64,000 nt of DNA from Geosiphon pyriformis (taxonomy: Eukaryota; Glomeromycota; Glomeromycetes; Archaeosporales; Geosiphonaceae). The stretch is from the NCBI GenBank assembly GCA_016748015.1, contig JAAOMT010000468.1, forward strand, positions 412,998 through 476,997, read 5' to 3'. The notes beneath the pieces are model-generated. The model saw only the letters and a list, made by a program, of their open reading frames with translations, made no database searches and was not told the DNA's origin. Position numbers and translations under genes: made by a program. This document shows positions 1 to 12,190 of this stretch, in pieces. Position 1 is the stretch's first letter. The number at the start of each line of letters is the position of its first letter.

Positions 1-340
1 ATAATTTGGTTTTTAATATTTTTTTTTGATTAAAAATTTTTGTAAATATTTATTTTAAAAGTAAAAAATAAAAGATAATTAAAATAGAACTGTTGAATAA
101 ATTGTTTAATAAATTGTTTTATAACTTATTGTTTTTTTTAATATTAAAGCTACTATATATATATATGTTTGTAGTTTTATAAAAAAAATATTACAATACT
201 TTTTTTTAATATTTTAATCTGGTGTTTATTGTTATTACCAATTAGTATTGACTATTATTACAAGTTAGTGCTTATTACTATTGCAAAATAATATTTGCTA
301 TTATATTAATTATTATTTTTCTAAGATTATTATTGTGTTA
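1..340. other. AT-rich flank without a recognisable gene
   Basis: Almost pure A/T sequence with short runs of T and A. I see no open frame with a recognisable product, no RNA gene and no repeat unit. It lies just beyond the 3' end of the minus-strand ORF1-only element and may hold its decayed tail or an older relic. Confidence 0.5.
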
Positions 341-1121
341 TATTATAATTGAATAATTTATAATTTTTTTGCTAATTTTTTAAATTATAACAATGATTTA
401 ACTATTATCTAAAAATTAAAAAAAACTAAGTATTTTAGTACTAAATGTAATTTATATGTTTTTTTATATAATTAACTACTTAAATCAGTTTATGCTATAT
501 TATATTAATATTCTAAAAGAAAACTTATTTAAAAAACAATTTTAAACAATATAGCATTATTATTAATTATTATAACCAGCTATTTAATAGTTTTTAATGT
601 ATTAGTTTTTATAATAAAAGATTTATGTTTTTAAAGCAACATTAAATTAAAAAATATATTATTATCTACTACAAATAAACCTACTTGAAAACTAGCTATG
701 TTAATATTTTTATAGTCATATTCAGTTTTTAACACAATTATTTTATGCTTTAGCTTATTAATAGCTTTATTAAAAGCATTTATATATATTAAAACTTTAT
801 TTAAAACCAAATTACCATTAACAAATTGTTTAAACACAATAATTAGAAAATTAACAAACTTAAAGATAGATTTAACTAATACAGAGTTTGGCCAAATTAG
901 CTTTTAAAAAGATCAACTAAAAGAATACCATATAATTATTGGCTATTATATTAGCAAAAAAGGCAGAATTAACCAAAAAACCAAAATTAAAAAAAGCACA
1001 AAAACAATAGTTTTGGCATAAAACTTAATACCAATAAAACAAAGTATAAAAGTCTTGAAAATTTAAAAAAAAAAGATGAAAATACTTTATAATTAACAGC
1101 CAAATAATTTAAGTTTTAATA

Positions 1122-2180
1122 CTATTATTAAAGATTTTTAGTCTTTTTTTTTGAATGTTTTTATTGTTACTTTGTTGTTAATTTTTGATTATTAAAAGCT
1201 ATTAAATCTTTAATAACTGAATTTATCTTTAAATTATCTCTTATAATTTGAATTACTAGACTTATAAATAAAATAGCCAATTTTATACCAGTTACTTATA
1301 TATTTACTTTGTAGTAAAAGTCAACTTTTTCTTAAAAATTTATTTGGAAACTCACTAAAAATGTGTAATTATTTTGCTATAAAAGTTAACTTTTTTTTAG
1401 AAATTATTTATTTGGAAGCTCACTAAAAATGTGTAGTTATTTTGTTATAAAAATCAACTCTTCTATAGAAATTTTATCTATAGACTACTCTAATATATAT
1501 AATAAAAAAAGTAAAAATAAATAAAAGAAATGTAAAAGAAAAAAAATTTTATTAAGAAAATTGTCTTTTATTTAAGTCTGGAGTTACTAATAAATTAATA
1601 AAATTAGTAGCTAATTAATTTTAAAACATTAATTAAAATTTGGAAAATTTCAAATACAATTAATTGATAAAGTTGTGTTTTTTAAGTGTTTGATTTTTAT
1701 TTGATTTGTACTAAGAAATCTGTTTTAAGAAAAATAATTCTAAAATATGAAAAAATATTTTTAATTAAAATAAGATATATTTTTTCAAAAAAAAAAGCTT
1801 TTCTTTTATACAATTTGTCATAGTACTAATCTATGAACTTGAACTTTTTTTTTGCTATAATTTTAATAAATTAAAAATATATTTTGATGAACTACAAATT
1901 ATTTTTATGAATTATAAATTATTTTGGTAAATTATTTATTATTTTAGCAAATTTCTATAAATTTCAGCAAATTTTTGAATATTATATAGTTTAGAATATT
2001 GTATAATCTAATTATCTTAATTTTTATTATACAAATTGAATTATTAATTAAATAATAATATTTAATAGTTTTAATTAAATAATAAGTAATAATTGAAATA
2101 ATAATAATATATACCAATTAATAATAGGAATTATAAAAGTAATTTCATGTTACTTAATAACTAAAATTTTACTGGTAACA
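1122..2180 (-). mobile_element. LTR-like insertion of about 1.06 kb (probable solo LTR, minus strand)
   Basis: This stretch has no counterpart in the sister ORF1-only elements, and the flanks join cleanly when it is removed. On the minus strand it starts TGTTACCAG, resembling the TGTTAC starts of the other LTRs here. A 3-4 bp duplication (AATA or ATA) can be read at the junctions, but the exact ends are uncertain. There is no coding sequence inside. It could also be a short non-LTR or DNA element, because its family is not recognised. Confidence 0.45.
1315..1480. repeat. Tandem repeat, about 2.5 units of ~69 bp
   Basis: Two near-complete units and one partial unit follow each other. Each contains TAAAAGT(C/T)AACTTTT, then TTTATTTGGAA(A/G)CTC, then ACTAAAAATGTGTA. 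The array sits inside the LTR-like insertion, so it may belong to its U3 promoter region. No other copy of this array was seen in the window. Confidence 0.65.
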
Positions 2181-2475
2181 ATATTTAAAACAGTATTAAT
2201 ATTCAGAAGTTTTTTACTAAATGTAATACTTTTTTAAAGCACTAATTTAGCATCTAAATTACTTTGTAAACTAATATATATTCAAAGCAAAACAGAAACA
2301 ACAACCAAAATTAGACAAGTAAAAAATAAAACAAGTTTGACTACCAATTTAAGAAATCATATTACTGATTTTAAAAACAATACAACCAAAGAAAAAATCA
2401 ATCAACTTGGTCTTAAACTTATTACAAAACAGAATAGTTTTATTCTAATTTATCAAAAAAAGATCTTAATACTAT

Positions 2476-3129
2476 TGTTACGGATTGGAGTAACAAGCTA
2501 ATGGATAGCAAGGGAGAACAGTATTGTATGATGATGGAAATAAACAAAGAGGGAATTACAATAAGAGAGCAAATTGAATGAGTAAGGATTCAATGTGTGT
2601 GATCAGTCTCATAAAAATCACAGTCACTAATCTTTTCTTAAATCTGAAGGTAGAGGAATAGTCTGTAATTGTCAACAAGATAACACTATTGCTATTATTC
2701 TATGCCTCAACTCAGCAATTCTTAGAATTAATAACAGGTATTGTTGTGCTTTTCAATCATTTCTTTATTCAATGAATTACAAGAGCAAGCCAATTGCTTC
2801 TCAGGCTAATTCTAACAAATACAAATCAAGAAGGGGAAAAGATAAGGTATGTGAATGCCAACAAGTAGATACTTGAAGATAAGGAAAGGGAAATAAGCAA
2901 TATAAGAGAAAGTAATTGATTTTGTTTTATTTCATTACTTTTATCATGTTTTTCTACAGCTAAGGGAATCATCGCTTATATAGCTATCTAAAGTGGTCAA
3001 CAACCAGGTCAACAGTCAGGTCATTGATTAAGTCAATGATCACTATCTAAAAATAGGGTGGCTAATTATATAACATCAGTGGCTAATATATGTGATAACT
3101 AATAAAAACTATAAATTTCAACCATAACA
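2476..3129. mobile_element. Solo LTR (654 bp) with 4-bp target-site duplication
   Basis: The segment starts TGTTACGGATTGG and ends ATAACA, giving TG...CA termini, and is flanked on both sides by CTAT (2472-2475 and 3130-3133). Removing it with one CTAT restores the alignment of the host ORF1-only element to the 21899-22130 region. It is visibly less A/T-biased than its surroundings and has no long ORF. Its sequence differs from the gypsy LTRs at 33-51 kb, so it is a second LTR family. The first bases form a short palindrome, TGTTAC...GTAACA. Confidence 0.75.
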
Positions 3130-4309
3130 CTATTTTTGTTTAACAAAACTAACCAATAATTCAAAACAGATACAGCAATATTTAAATTCTTAAAGTAAAT
3201 AATTATATATTGCCAAATATTAATAAGCTTTAGCATAACATGAAAAACTTTATTAAACATACTAAAAGTTATCTTAACATTAGCAATAAACATACTTAAA
3301 AGTATATTATATAATACAATAGTAACAAAAAAAGAATTAAACTCAGAAATTACCAAAAATTTGGCAATCTTAAGAATAATCAAACAAATAAAGCTCTTAA
3401 ATTCAATTAAAAATTCAGCTTTTAAAGATTATTAAAAAACAAACTCCATATAAAAGAGCTTTATATTGTTTTTTATAATTGATTTAATATTTAAAAAACC
3501 ATGCACAAACTAAAAAACAGTCTTAATATAAGCCGATTTAATCTTAAAAATAATATTAAATATTAAAATAGAGACCACTTATTCAGTAGACTTTTAAAAA
3601 CTAACAATAATTTCCTAAGCATTATTAGCAATAACACCAAAAATCAGAGAAGATAATAATAATTCAGTTTTTATTTGGTTAATTCAGTTTTTAAAAACAG
3701 ATAACTCAACAAAAAACTATAGTTTTGCTTTTAAAACTAGTAATAATATATTAAAAAACACTATATTTAATAATATAGTCAATAGTTAATTTTAACTTAT
3801 CTTAGATAACATATCAGATAATACAATAGAGATTTTATCTAAGATTTTATTTAAAATTACAAAAAAGTTTAATATAACAATAGCAAAAGCAAGCAATTAC
3901 TCTTGTTTTTTGAAATTTTTGGCCATTTTAGTTATTTTTAAAAAAGTAGTACAAGTAGTATTAAGTATAGCAACAATAGTTAAAAAAATTAGCTTGTTAA
4001 TTGGCCTATTATTAAAAATTTTTGAGTTTTTATTAAAAGTAAAAACAACAATAAAATTAATCTAAATGTTTTTTTAAGAGAATTTTAACTAATAAAAAAC
4101 CAGCCAAAAATAAAAAACCCATTTTAACAGTTATTAAAAACAGATTTTTACTATTACTATTTAAGAAAAAAGCTTCCAAGATATTTTACTTAACTGTTTC
4201 TACAATAAAAAAATTTTATTAGTTAAAACTTTATTAGATATCTTAGAAAAAATATTAAATACAGTTTTTTTATTTTTTATTTTAATTATGGTTATAAAAT
4301 TAAAGAAAT

Positions 4310-4439
4310 AAAGAATATATATTATTAATATATATTTTATAAATAAATTATAAAAAAATTTAAAATTTTTATTTTTAAATATTTTAATACTTTTTTATTT
4401 AAATATATTAATAAAATTTTTTTTTATTTAACAATATTT
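4310..4439. other. AT-rich spacer between two minus-strand elements
   Basis: A/T-only sequence that lies between the 5' end of the ORF1-only element and the 3' end of LINE A. It probably represents the extended, mutated A-rich tail of LINE A read on the opposite strand. Confidence 0.5.
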
Positions 4440-4554
4440 AACGAGCGTAGTCTAACTGCTATCTAGTACATAGAACCAAACTAAGAGGCTCAAACTAAAT
4501 GCAGTTCACACATTTTCTATATGTGGCTAGCCACTCAGACCAGACAAAGCAACA
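4440..4554 (-). repeat. LINE 3' tail (UTR)
   Basis: The stretch between the ORF2 stop and the A-rich end is shared by all LINEs and ORF1-only elements here (for example 29998-30118 and 32744-32860). Conserved landmarks are CTAGCCACATRTAGAAA, a TTTAGTTT block, TTAGTTTGG, and TACTAGATAGCA before the A-run. In LINEs such tails are recognised by the RT to prime reverse transcription; that role is inferred here. Confidence 0.75.
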
Positions 4555-6030
4555 CTACACACCGATATTAACACTTGGATTATCATCCAGACCAGAAAAG
4601 AAAAGGTATGATCTGTGATGGCCGAAATTAACAGCAAAAGAACCAGCAATGCCAAGCATCCTCACCATCTTATTAGGCAACAAAGAACCCAAGCAACAAG
4701 ACAAACCAGAAAACAAACCATTATCCCCAACCAGACCAGCCTTCTCCATTCTCACCCTAAATGCTGACCTTGCCAACTAGACTTTAGAATGATGTAGCTC
4801 AACTAAATGCCCAACAAAACCAACCACAGCACTGACAGCCTCCTTTCTATCATCAAAAATCTTCACTGTCTCCATACACCACTCTCTCAGCACAAACTCT
4901 TTACACAGAACTGAATACAAATTAACATCTAAAGAACACCAACCAAGAAATTGCAAAACAGCAGAGGATGACGAGCCACGAAGACTGACCACAGATAGCC
5001 AGTCTGAAGACACCACGACCAAAACCTCCTTGCGAACCTCTACATTATGAGAACATGTGAAAACATGGTCCAGTAATTCCACTTCACAACATAGTAAGCA
5101 CAGCACACCAGAGTACAATTTATTATACAACCGTTTCCTAACTGCCACAGGAAGCTGTCAGTGCACAGCCTTCATTAAATACGTGCGAAGACAAGAAGAC
5201 CTCCAACTAGTAAAACCAGCAAGCATATGTAAATTGGGATGCCACACCCTAACAGTAGCATCCCAATCCACAGCCTCAATCAGCACATCAGAAATCACAT
5301 TCTGGCCAGATCCTGTCTTTCATCATGCATGGCAAACAGATCTATACAAATCCCAAACAAAATAACGAGTATTGCCAGAAACTGGTGTATTCTTAGCAAC
5401 CAAAAAGCACTCTCAGACACCGACAGGCAAAGATAAATGAGAAAAAACAGCATCTCCAGCAGCAGCATCAGCCTTAACATTACGATCAACTCCAGAATAC
5501 CCTTTGATCTTAACCCAATATATAGAAAGATTCTTTTTGTGAACCAAATCAAAAATCTGGTGTCTCTCCAACCAATAAGAGGAGCGGAAATCAGGCACAG
5601 ACAATGACATCTCAGAAATGCATACATCAATAGCCGCTTGGCTGTCAGTATGCACGACCACAGTACAAGAAGATGGAACACACTCCAGAGACAAAGCAAT
5701 GGCTTGTAGTTCAGCCATAGTAGAAGACAACAGCCCATGAATCTTAATGCCAATACTCATATCAATAGCAGAAAAGAAGGCCACTGCATCACTGGCAACA
5801 TCAGCCCCACCAAAATTTTTTAACAAGCCATCCATAAAAACCTTAAACGAGTCAGACCAAACCTCATGCAACCTACTAACAACTGTAGAAAACTTCTCGG
5901 AATCCAAAATGCTCATTCCAGAAAAACAAGTAGACTCCACAGAACCAGCCAATGAGGCACCAGCACTGCAAAAAAAATCAGACACAACTGTAAACCAGTA
6001 AAGAACAGAACCCCTTGGACTCAGTCTCTT
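4555..6030 (-). pseudogene. LINE A ORF2, RNase H and C-terminal zinc-binding part
   Basis: The RNase H1-like domain lies at 5413-5985. The acidic residues are visible as FMDG, AELQAIALSLE, HTDSQAAI and the final NVKAD. It would remove RNA from the RNA:DNA hybrid during target-primed reverse transcription. Downstream, 4777-5148 carries a CxxC...H...C motif (CLLC then DHVFTC), as in the zf-RVT motif at the end of many LINE ORF2 proteins. The protein ends at 4555. Stops and frame changes split the region into three pieces, all belonging to one ancestral ORF2. Confidence 0.8.
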
Positions 6031-8499
6031 TCAATGTTGAAAAGTCACCCAATTCATAATACACCCCTTCTTGTTAAACAATTTATTACCAAATGCCACA
6101 CCAAATCGCTTCAATGAATAAACAGAATTGAAATACAAAGAACTCCTCAGGATAGAGGACACAAGAAAACTACCAGGACTACAGAAAGCGTTGGACAAGC
6201 TATTCGACAGAGACAGCTCATTGCACAGAAAAATTTTAATCATGCCTGCCAGAAAATTGTTCACAGAGCTAACACGCAATCTAATAAGAAACTGTAAAGA
6301 ATTCAAAGAAGACCATCCCAAAACCTGCAAATTGAGAAACCTGTGCTCAAACAAATGTCCAAGAACACCAGAAGAGTTGGAAAATGAAATCAAAATAGCC
6401 AACTTCCCCTTAGACTGCATCTGTTCAAAAGACTTCAAACCATATAAAAATAGATAATACAGAGCCTCACTGAGGAAATCACAGGACAAACCAGCTTTAG
6501 ATTTGAGGCTCTTCCTCAACATCACATCCCATTTGTTACATATATTTGACGAGACAAAGCTGAACTGAGTGCAATAGCTAACAATAGACTGCAAGATGGC
6601 TAACACCAGATACGAGAACTGTTTATTAATAATAGCCTTCCTAAAAACCACATTAGCAAAGAAACAAACATCAGAATACGTCTTGGCCACACTTGGCTTT
6701 GAAAGCCCCTCAGTGGACAAAAAAATACCCAGATAACAATAAGTCTCACCCTTTTTAGCTATTGAAATAAGCAAACCACTAATACTCAAAGAAGCAATTT
6801 TAACACCTTGATTGATTGGAATGGTCACAGTTTTTTCATTGTTGATAAAGATGTCATTGACAACAAAAAACTCACTTGCAATGTCCAAAATATTCTGAGT
6901 AGCAGCTTGACAGTTTCCAACCCAAATTGTATTATCAACAAAAACACCAGTTGCAAAATAGGAAGACAACCTACCACTGCCCTCAATTTGACCCAATTTC
7001 GAAACAAACTTGGAACTTATCTAATACCCAAAAATTTGTTTATGTCTTTTAACCTTACACAGAAGTGGATCATAAAAAATTCTCCACAAAAGAGGCAAGA
7101 AAACTTCACTCTGATCCAAACCATCACAAACACAATACTCATCAGAGAGACCAAAATCAGTCATCACCCTGTTGAATCTACTCTTATGTATACTACCAAA
7201 AAATTTGATGAATTTGTTGCACATCTTAATTCTTCACAAACTAGTCTCCAAATGATGCCACTCAACAAAATCATATGTTTTTTACATGTCCTGCAGGACC
7301 AGCCAAAGTTTTCTATTCTTTTTGAAAGCATCTTCCACAACTGCCCCAACAGCAAACACCAGAGATTGCGTAGATGTGTTCTTTAATACTAAAAAATTGT
7401 CACCATGGAGAACACTAAACTTACTACATGTGAAAGAAATCTGATCAGACAGAACCTTAGAGAGAATCTTCCTGGCAGTTTCAATTAGAGCAATAGGATG
7501 AGTGTTTGTGAGAACACCATCCCAATCATATGGCTTAGGAATCATTGACACCCAGGCTCTTTTTCAAGAAACAGGCACCCCACCAACGGACAAGCAAGCA
7601 TTTAGCAAAACCAATAGACAGCTCAGAACCACCTCACTACCATGCTTCCACAGCTTATTGGGAATACCAGACAGGCCAGTGGCCTTACTGTCAGGCAGAC
7701 CACCCACCACCAGAAGCAACTCCTCTATATCTATCTTCTTCATAACACCAGAGAAGGCATCGTCCCTTATATAATTCAACGGCATGTACTGGCAAACCCA
7801 GTATTTAAACAATGTTTGAGATATAGTGCAAACCCTTGTTCACCTTATCATGATTTTGTCTACCTTAGACTTTATTTCTTCAGGTTCTAAAACCAAGTTA
7901 TCATTAACCACTTTATGAAAAGGCCAGTCCAAAACACTCTGAATCATGTCACCTTTATTAAAAGCAAAGCTCTCCATGTGCTTTTTTATAGCCTTCCTAA
8001 TAGAAGTCTCCTCAGCCAACTTCGACTTAAACATTTTTGACCTTCTATATTCTTTGCAAACCAATGACAAATGCTTGAGAAGAACAACACTGTTCTCACC
8101 CAAGATGACCAAGTCAGAAAAAGCGCAAGCCTTAGTCTTGTCCAAAGTGAATCATTTTCTCACAAGACGATCTATCCCAAGCATGTTACCAGAACCAATC
8201 TTACTAACAATCTTGGCAACAAACAGCTCAAGCCCAAAAAACCTCGAAGAATATTTATTCCTAGAGCACTGAAATTCACTAAACCAATGTCTCGCGAACA
8301 CCTTATTAGTCGACTTAACCATCCCCCTTTCCAAAATTGCCCACATAGCATCTAAATTACCACCAGCTTCGGCCTCAGAGAAAAAATCCATGACCAATAG
8401 AAGTTTATCTAAAACACAATTCTTAAACTTAATCCATTTGGCACTATCTACATCCCTAATTCTGAACTTCCAACAATTCTTTTTAGCCTGCTTGTATAA
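6031..8499 (-). pseudogene. LINE A ORF2, linker and reverse transcriptase
   Basis: From the 5' side, 7840-8499 is a linker. RT blocks follow: a KATGLSGIPNKLWKH block and an IPKPYDWDGV block, motif A (LVLQDM, Asp codon 7288-7290), the LDQSEV...PLLWRIFYD block, and motif C. Motif C reads FVDN instead of FVDD: the codon at 6931-6933 is AAT. LINE D still has GAT at this place, so the second catalytic Asp is lost by one G-to-A change. The thumb and connection region follow to 6031. Several stops break the frame, one directly after motif A (7282-7284). Confidence 0.85.
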
Positions 8500-9228
8500 G
8501 CTATTCAACTGAGCATTCAAGAGTCCACTCAAGCCAACTGATACCATGACAGCACTGTGATCTATGTCAAAAAATTCAGAAACAGGTCCAATTCAATACT
8601 TAGCAACAGCGGAAGACAGATTTTTATTAACAAAAATGTAATCAATAGTCTTTTCAACTTCTCTTGAATTGCACCATATAGGTGTCCCAGCCAAATGATG
8701 ATCAGCAAAAGAATTGACCAAACCCAGCCCCAAGCAAAACCTAAAACTCGCACTTCTTCCAGACCCACTTTCATTAAAATCCTCACCCAACACAACGAAA
8801 GTGCTGGTATTAACTGCCTTAGCAATAATAGAATTAACCTCAAACGCCTGACTGAAACGAGTACCAGGAGAAGCACCAGTGTACAAACCAAGCACAGTTA
8901 CTGAGAGCTTGCCTTTGAACAAAAGTTGCACAAAAACAATCCAACCAGGGATCTCTTCAATCTTAGAAACATAGCAAGCCAAAGAATTGTTTATGATTAT
9001 AGCAACACCAGCACCAAAATAACCAACATCCAAACCAGAAGTAAAAATCCGAACCCCATCAAATTTATCCTTGATCCATGGTCCAGTAAAGGACTTCAAC
9101 TTTGTTTCAGTAACAAAAGAAACCATATTCTCTGAACTCACATGCCAACAAACAACATCTGTTTGCTTTGCAGGAACATTGATACCCTGAACATTGCACT
9201 TCACAAATTTCCAGACCAGATCACTCAT
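8500..9228 (-). pseudogene. LINE A ORF2, N-terminal endonuclease domain
   Basis: An apurinic/exonuclease-endonuclease-phosphatase domain nearly intact from the start codon at 9228. Catalytic landmarks are ETKL (metal-binding Glu), GEDFNE (Asp/Asn), TIDYIFV (Asp) and DIDHSAV (Asp-His pair) near 8547. In a live LINE it nicks target DNA to prime reverse transcription. The start is chosen because MSDLVWK is shared with LINE C and D and overlaps the ORF1 stop. The domain breaks at a stop before the DH pair. Confidence 0.88.
9225..9228 (-). other. ORF1 stop / ORF2 start overlap (ATGA)
   Basis: On the minus strand the ORF2 start ATG and the ORF1 stop TGA share two bases. The same overlap occurs in LINE C (25441-25444) and LINE D (53504-53507). 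It points to termination-reinitiation as the way ORF2 is translated. Confidence 0.85.
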
Positions 9229-11168
9229 TGGGACGAAGAAGAAATATGGGAACCAGAACTAGAACACAAGAGATCCAATCTTGCCAGAACTGAACCAATC
9301 AAAGCTTCCAGAGCAGATATCTTAGATTCCAGACCACCCACCTTGGAGGTAAGAACCTTTGAACCACTCGAACTAAAAACAGCATCAAGCACATCAGCAC
9401 CAGAAACAGAGGGTGTAGATGAAATCAATCCACCATCCAGAGCCATATCCAAGTCCACAACCGAAATCACAGACACAGAAACATCTGAAAGAGAAACACA
9501 AGAGGAAGATACCAAAGGCACCAACTCAACAAAACTCAATTTTTTCACAATACCAGAAATCTGGTTAGCTAAGAATTCCAAGAAGCATTCCAGAGATGCC
9601 ATGTGACCACTCAAATCAGAGATATCAAGAGACCCAAAGGCTATTGAGAGAGGTTTCATGTCTGAAGGTGAACTACTACCAGAAACATCCAAAAGAACCG
9701 TATGAGAGGAAGAGTTACCAGCAACCTGAGCCCATGTCTTGCCACCAAACGAAACTGGCTGTGCAATAGGAGCCATCTTTTTCTTATATATTTCAGCCAG
9801 ACAAACCCGATCCTGATCAGAAACCACCCGTCTCCCATGACCACCAGAATTTCCACCCATTGAACAGTTAATAGAAATATGACCAAATTGTTTGCACCAA
9901 CTACAACAGGCCAGAAAGAGACCAGCCCAATACAAACTTACACTCTTGAAAATTGGAATTGTGCCAATAGCAGCCAACTTAGATGCCTCATCACCAAAAC
10001 AAATTACAGCACACCTATCACAAACATATGAACTAGAATTGCAGCTGATAAAACAAGACTTCTCACCATAAAATACCAACAAATCGGAAAGATCATGGGC
10101 AGTGGTGCCTACTGGAAGAGTGTATAGCAATGCTTGATGCTGATCCCTAGATACCCATGTTTGTTTATCTTTGATCACCAAAGCCACACACACAGAATCC
10201 TTTTCCATAAAAACAGACCACATAAAAGCAACCTGACTGGCAACTTTAGACAACTCTAACTCAACTAGGGTCTTTTGCCAAAGACCAATTAGCTGCATCT
10301 TGATAGACACAATTTTGCCAAATTTAGAGAAAACTGATTCTACCACCGATCTGGAAAGATTTATTGGGATCTCCTTGACAATCACCTCCCAATCTGAATG
10401 GCTGTTTGCTTTTTTGACATCATCATTAACCAAAATTTTCTCACAGATTGCCATTTTCCTAGCCTTATTCAAACTAAATTCTAATGTAAAAGATGATTTA
10501 ATAATACCAGAAAATTTTGAAGGAATGGAGGCTCTCCCAAAACCATCAACACGATAAAAAATTTTTTTTAATGAAATTAATTTATCACTAACTAACTTGC
10601 CAGGCACTGCAGAAAGCTCAATATTAAGTGTGAAGGATTTTGTCGTATTAAAGTTCCAGATTTCTGGAGCACGTGATTCAAGTGGTGACAACTGATTGAA
10701 CTCAATATCCACACGAGAAGGAAGATCCAGCACAATATTGTCATCACTTATACATTTGAATAAAAGTCACTTTAGAGAGTTGCCCAGCACAAATGTCTAA
10801 GTGTGAGTTTTTCTCAGCATCATCTTATCTATGTTGTTGTTCTCATCTGATTCTGTGTAACTGGTTTTCTCGGCAATTGTGTTCACCATATTTTCGATGT
10901 CTAAGAGATTACTTACACTGCTAGTGACACTGCCAACTTCACTTTTCCAGGATATTTCAGGCTTGACATCAGCACCACTAAGAATTTTCAAGCCCAGAGA
11001 GCCAGCAGACGAGTCAACCACAACACCAGCAACAGGCTTCTTTGGCTTTTTGTAAGATGCACCTCAAGAGTACACCGTATCCACACACTTGCTTTTCACA
11101 CTTTGGCGGGTCCCCAAACCAGCCAAAATTGACCCAGAGCCACCAGCAGAAGAGCTCACTGGTTCCAT
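9225..11168 (-). pseudogene. LINE A ORF1, RNA-binding protein (two parts, one in-frame stop)
   Basis: The ATG at 11166-11168 aligns with the start of LINE D ORF1 (Met-Glu then SSSA). A TGA replaces the Cys codon of LINE D about 35 codons in. From 10733 to 9225, 502 codons are open. This part holds an RNA-recognition-like fold (VKEIPINL...FGKIVSIKMQLIGLWQK) and a CCHC knuckle (CSWCKQFGHISINC, near 9850-9900). A long Ser-rich region follows, with a heptad-like end. The role would be binding element RNA and forming the ribonucleoprotein, inferred from LINE ORF1 proteins. It is the longest open LINE frame in the window. Confidence 0.82.
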
Positions 11169-11294
11169 TGCAACAAACAGAGGTATAGTAAAAGAAATAG
11201 CTAATAGGGACTAAGGAAAAAGAGAGAAAGAAAAGCGAATACTTCAGAAATATCTATGCTCTTGTTATGGTTAGGGGATCGACAAGAGAAAAGT

Positions 11295-12090
11295 TTGGTT
11301 TGCTTTTTATTAATAAAATATAATTAAATTATTATTTAATTTATAAATAAAAATATTTTATATGGTTTTTATATATAATTAGTTATTTATATTTATGATA
11401 GAATTACTTTAAATTATTTGTAATAATATAAAATACAATAAATAAACAATAATTTTAACATAAAAAATTAAACCAAAATATTAATTTATAAATATTTTAA
11501 GCATAATAAGCTGTTTAAAATTTGATTTAATAAACCAAATAATTTAAATTTTAATATTTTATAATATTAAATATTAAATTTAATATTAATAATAAAAGTA
11601 AAGCTTTTTTGAATTTTAGAATAATTATTTTTAAAACAAAAAAATAAATACCAATAAATTAAATATATTATTATTAAATATAATTTATTATCTTATTTAA
11701 GTTTAATTAATCTATTATTATAATTGTTTAAGAAAAAATAAAAATTATTGTTAAAAAATTTTATGTCTTAAATATTAATTTGTTAATTATTAAAAAAAAA
11801 ACTTAATAAAAAACACAAATAATAAAAAAATGTTTTAATAATAAATAAATTTAAAAAATTATTAAATCAAAATTTAATTTAATTAAAATTATAATATTGG
11901 CCAAAAATAAAAGTATATTAATAAATAATAATTTTAAAAAATCAGATATATAATTAAATTAAATTGTAATTATTAAAAAAGTTCTATAAATATTTTTAAA
12001 GAAACTGTTTTTTTAATTTTATTAAAATTTAGTAAAGTTATATTAATTTAATTGCAAATAATTAAATTATAACAGAAAAAACAAAAAAAA
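11295..12090. other. AT-rich spacer (~0.8 kb) between divergent LINEs
   Basis: No readable gene. A block near 11545-11580 (AACCAAATAATTTAAATTTTAAT) looks like the zinc-knuckle neighbourhood of the minus-strand ORF1-only element at 1090-1120, so the spacer may be a very old relic of that family. The similarity is short and A/T-rich and could be chance. Confidence 0.4.
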
Positions 12091-12190
12091 CTTTTTTCTC
12101 TTCTTTATCCAAAATTCTCAAAAAAAAGAGTCAAAAGTTTTTTTCTAAAAGAAGTTTTTTACAATTTAATACAATAAATCCAAACTTTTT

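Larger units (their letters stand above)
560..4300 (-). pseudogene. Broken ORF1 (gag-like nucleic-acid-binding protein) of copy 1
   Basis: Fragments readable on the minus strand correspond in order to the ORF1 at 30651-32735. 3134-3383 carries the RNA-recognition-like block around residues IWQY. 2181-2471 matches the stretch just before the zinc knuckle. 631-1117 matches the coiled-coil-like C-terminal part, and 631-837 aligns with 22617-22871. Stops and A/T drift interrupt every frame. The role in a live element would be binding element RNA, which I infer from related LINE ORF1 proteins. No functional product is expected. Confidence 0.65.
341..4309 (-). mobile_element. ORF1-only LINE-type element, copy 1 (degenerate, split by two LTR-like insertions)
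   Basis: Read on the minus strand this matches the elements at 20822-23100 and 30631-32870 from end to end: the same 5' start (a CTT..TTTAATTTTAT block near 4309), the same internal frame, and the same 3' tail (about 345-530). Once the insertions at about 1122-2180 and 2476-3129 are removed, about 2.25 kb remains, the same length as the other two copies. No endonuclease or RT sequence is present in any of them. The third of the three to be judged by A/T drift, it is the most degraded; both Met codons seen at the start of the 30651 copy read ATA here. Confidence 0.75.
4440..11294 (-). mobile_element. LINE A, full-length non-LTR retrotransposon (~6.85 kb, mutated)
   Basis: Both ends are shared with the three other complete LINEs. 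The 5' end carries a TTTTCTCTT start block (11284-11293, minus strand) and the 3' end carries the common tail (4440-4554) followed by an A-rich run. Order on the minus strand: ORF1, an ATGA overlap, then ORF2 with endonuclease, RT, RNase H and a C-terminal zinc-binding motif. This is the organisation of Tad1/I-group LINEs. ORF1 resembles that of LINE D, whereas ORF2 and the tail resemble LINE C, so the copy looks mosaic. Confidence 0.85.

Noticed and set aside
5057-9606. Long plus-strand frames over LINE A
   Set aside because: They are mirror frames of the minus-strand ORF1/ORF2 with no domain content.
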